Of a DNA stretch of 8,458 nucleotides, positions 6,939 to 8,458 are shown one piece after another. Location of the stretch: contig JAEYWU010000045.1 in the NCBI GenBank assembly GCA_023428785.1, positions 1 through 8,458 of the forward strand. Reading direction: 5' to 3'. The translations under genes and the position numbers were made by a program. Under the pieces are notes generated by a model, which saw nothing but the letters and a program-made list of their open reading frames with translations, searched no databases and was not told where the DNA came from. The stretch's first letter is position 1. Each line of letters begins with the position of its first letter. The DNA is from Pseudomonadota bacterium. GTDB lineage: Bacteria > Pseudomonadota > Alphaproteobacteria > Caulobacterales > Caulobacteraceae.

Positions 6939-7541
6939 ATGGGCGAGGACCTGATCGTGGCCCACGCCGAGGTCGAGGCCCTGATGCCGTACCTGCACCT
7001 GCCGGTGCAGTCGGGGTCGGACAGAATTTTGCGGCTGATGAACCGGAAACACTCCGCCGAGAGTTATCTGCGGGTGATCGAGAAAATCCGCGCTGCGCGC
7101 CCCGACATGGCCATCTCCGGCGATTTCATCGTCGGCTTCCCCGGCGAGACCGAGAAGGACTTCGAGGACACCATGAGCCTCGTGCGCGAGGTCGGCTACG
7201 CCTCGGCCTTCTCCTTCCGCTATTCGCGCCGGCCGGGCACGCCCGCCGCCGCGATGCCGGGGCAGGTCGCCGACGAGGTCGCCGAGGATCGGCTCAAGCG
7301 CTTGCAGGCCCTGCTGTTCGAACTCCAGACCGGCTTCAACGCCTCGCAGGCGGGCAAGACGCTCAATGTCCTGTTCGAGAAGCCCGGTCGCCATCGCCAG
7401 CAAGCCATCGGCCGGTCGCCCTATCTGCAGTCGGTCCACGTCGAGGACGCGCGGCATCTGATCGGCCAGATCTTACCGGTGCGGATCACCACGGGCCAGC
7501 AGAACTCCCTGACCGGCGAGCTGATCCGGGAATACGCCTGA
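6939..7541 (+). CDS. Possible separate C-terminal MiaB fragment
   Basis: If the TAA at 6915 is real, the remainder of miaB stays open and begins at an in-frame ATG 21 bases after that stop, giving 200 residues. It holds the distal radical-SAM barrel (L-H-L-P-V-Q-S-G-S, V-G-F-P-G-E-T) and the TRAM RNA-binding domain, but none of the six iron-sulfur cysteines. It cannot act as MiaB alone. No Shine-Dalgarno is evident, so expression would depend on reinitiation. A gene finder may list it as an independent gene; I regard it as part of the interrupted miaB. Confidence 0.3.
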   Translation: MGEDLIVAHAEVEALMPYLHLPVQSGSDRILRLMNRKHSAESYLRVIEKIRAARPDMAISGDFIVGFPGETEKDFEDTMSLVREVGYASAFSFRYSRRPGTPAAAMPGQVADEVAEDRLKRLQALLFELQTGFNASQAGKTLNVLFEKPGRHRQQAIGRSPYLQSVHVEDARHLIGQILPVRITTGQQNSLTGELIREYA

Positions 7542-8458
7542 TGGCGCGAGCCGAGGAATTCGTGGCCCTGTCGGAGGCCGCGCTGCGCGCCGTCACCGGG
7601 CCGAACAGCCGTCACACCGCCCTGATCGAGGACGCCTTCCACGTCCTGATCGAGAGCCCAGGAGGCGGGGTCTCTATCACCGGCTCGACCAAGGACCGGG
7701 CCGACGCCAAGCGGGCGATCATGAGCCTGGCCGAGCGGGCCGAGGCGGGGGTCGAGCTGTCCGAGGCCGATGTGCGGGCCTCTCTCAGCCTGTCGCGGCA
7801 AGGCAAGGGCGGCGCGGGCGGCCAGTCGCTGGTGTCCGGCCGCCGGGGCCCGATCGCCCCCAAGACGGCGGCCCAGGCGGCCTATCTGGACATGCTCGAG
7901 CGCTGCGACCTGACATTCGGGGTCGGTCCGGCGGGGACCGGCAAGACCTTCCTGGCGGCGGCCTATGGGGCGACGCTCCTGATGAAGGGACAGGTGGACC
8001 GTCTGGTGATCACCCGTCCAGCGGTCGAGGCCGGCGAGCGGCTGGGCTTTCTGCCCGGCGACCTGAACGAGAAGGTCGATCCCTATCTGGCGCCGATTTG
8101 GGAGGCGCTGGACCAGATTATCGGCGCCGATGCGGTGCGCCGTCGTCGCGACAAGGGCGAGATCGAGGTCGCGCCGCTGGCCTTCATGCGCGGGCGCACG
8201 TTGGCCCACGCCTTCGTCATCGTCGATGAGGCGCAGAACACGTCGCGGCTGCAGATGAAGATGGTCCTGACCCGTCTGGGCGAAGGCGCGCGAATGGTGG
8301 TCACCGGCGACCCAAGCCAGGTCGACCTCCTCAATCCCCGTGACTCCGGCCTGGGCCACGCGATCCGGCTGCTCCGCAACGTCGAGGGCGTCGGTGTGAG
8401 CGAACTCTTGGCCGACGACGTGGTTCGCCATGCCCTGGTGGCCCGCATCGTGCGGGCC
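7541..8458 (+). CDS. PhoH/YbeZ family ATPase (3' end outside window)
   Basis: 306 codons are visible and the frame is still open at the right edge; the family is usually about 320-340 residues, so only a short tail is missing. The N-terminal about 85 residues match the KH-like RNA-binding region of PhoH-like proteins. A Gly-rich linker follows (about 86-103), then P-I-A-P-K-T at 104-109, where the ATPase domain begins. Walker A is G-P-A-G-T-G-K-T at 129-136, followed by I-T-R-P-A-V-E-A-G-E-R-L-G-F-L-P-G at 157-173, M-R-G-R-T-L near 216-221, and Walker B F-V-I-V-D-E-A-Q-N at 225-233. T-G-D-P-S-Q follows further on. The conserved V-R-H-P near the C-terminus reads V-R-H-A here. YbeZ-type proteins are linked to the RNase YbeY and RNA/ribosome metabolism, and ybeY usually lies just downstream. 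The ATG shares its A with the miaB stop (TGATG), indicating translational coupling. A minus-strand frame overlapping this gene is a codon-bias shadow. Confidence 0.93.
   Translation, partial: MARAEEFVALSEAALRAVTGPNSRHTALIEDAFHVLIESPGGGVSITGSTKDRADAKRAIMSLAERAEAGVELSEADVRASLSLSRQGKGGAGGQSLVSGRRGPIAPKTAAQAAYLDMLERCDLTFGVGPAGTGKTFLAAAYGATLLMKGQVDRLVITRPAVEAGERLGFLPGDLNEKVDPYLAPIWEALDQIIGADAVRRRRDKGEIEVAPLAFMRGRTLAHAFVIVDEAQNTSRLQMKMVLTRLGEGARMVVTGDPSQVDLLNPRDSGLGHAIRLLRNVEGVGVSELLADDVVRHALVARIVRA

Larger units (their letters stand above)
6171..7541 (+). pseudogene. miaB: tRNA-2-methylthio-N6-dimethylallyladenosine synthase, interrupted by in-frame TAA
   Basis: MiaB is a radical-SAM enzyme that adds the methylthio group to i6A37 of tRNAs reading UNN codons. 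The frame encodes 456 codons plus the terminal stop, normal MiaB length, but codon 249 (6915-6917) is TAA. Before it, the methylthiotransferase domain has its three cluster cysteines at C20 (Y-G-C-Q-M-N), C56 (N-T-C-H-I-R) and C95 (A-G-C-V-A-Q), and the radical-SAM C-x3-C-x2-C at C170, C174 and C177. After it come T-T-S-H-P, L-P-V-Q-S-G-S, M-N-R-K-H-S-A-E, F-I-V-G-F-P-G-E-T and a C-terminal TRAM domain ending in E-L-I-R-E-Y-A. Both halves are needed, so a 248-residue product lacking half the barrel and TRAM should be inactive. No frameshift or second stop is seen, which fits a recent substitution or a sequencing error. ATG 6171 is preferred over TTG 6135 because the residues between are Pro-rich and not conserved. 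Confidence 0.9.

Noticed and set aside
5373..7457. A 694-codon minus-strand open frame running antisense through miaB into the GNAT gene
   Set aside because: Only the C-terminal 227 residues (from 6056) look like a protein family. The rest lies opposite the conserved miaB frame and reads as low-complexity Gly/Arg/His-rich sequence typical of GC-rich codon bias.
1..8458. Search for a CRISPR array, mobile element, attachment site, tRNA or defence system
   Set aside because: No direct repeats, transposase or integrase motifs, tRNA-like cloverleaf or defence-gene motifs were seen; every gap is short (4 to 114 bases).

Overview
This 8.46 kb window is GC-rich, almost entirely coding, and looks chromosomal. 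The protein motifs and the conserved gene order (heparinase-like gene near purH; miaB followed by phoH) point to an alphaproteobacterium, most likely Caulobacterales and possibly Brevundimonas. That placement is an inference from protein resemblance, not a search result. I see no rRNA, tRNA, CRISPR array, insertion sequence, long repeat or phage gene, and no stretch over about 115 bases lacks a gene.

Layout. Positions 1-5297 hold five plus-strand genes. They are the 3' part of a heparinase II/III-family gene, a short CapD/PglF-type nucleotide-sugar dehydratase, purH (the last two steps of IMP synthesis), a dienelactone-hydrolase-type alpha/beta hydrolase whose TTG start overlaps the purH stop, and a putative glycolipid-binding-domain protein with a clear Shine-Dalgarno. 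A minus-strand GNAT acetyltransferase (5373-6056) faces them convergently. A 114-base divergent gap separates it from plus-strand miaB (tRNA methylthiotransferase) and a phoH/ybeZ-type ATPase gene that runs off the right edge.

Function. The first two genes are plausibly envelope-polysaccharide genes. The purH block is housekeeping purine synthesis with an uncharacterised hydrolase coupled to it. The miaB-phoH pair is the usual bacterial tRNA/RNA-maintenance cluster, which normally continues into ybeY.

The most notable observation is an in-frame TAA (6915-6917) in the middle of miaB, where the family normally has Tyr or Phe in a conserved R-I-R-[YF]-T-T-S-H-P stretch. The frame is otherwise open and well conserved on both sides, so this is a recent nonsense mutation, a sequencing error or (least likely) a recoded stop. 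I found no convincing undescribed multi-gene system; the rest is ordinary core and near-core gene content.
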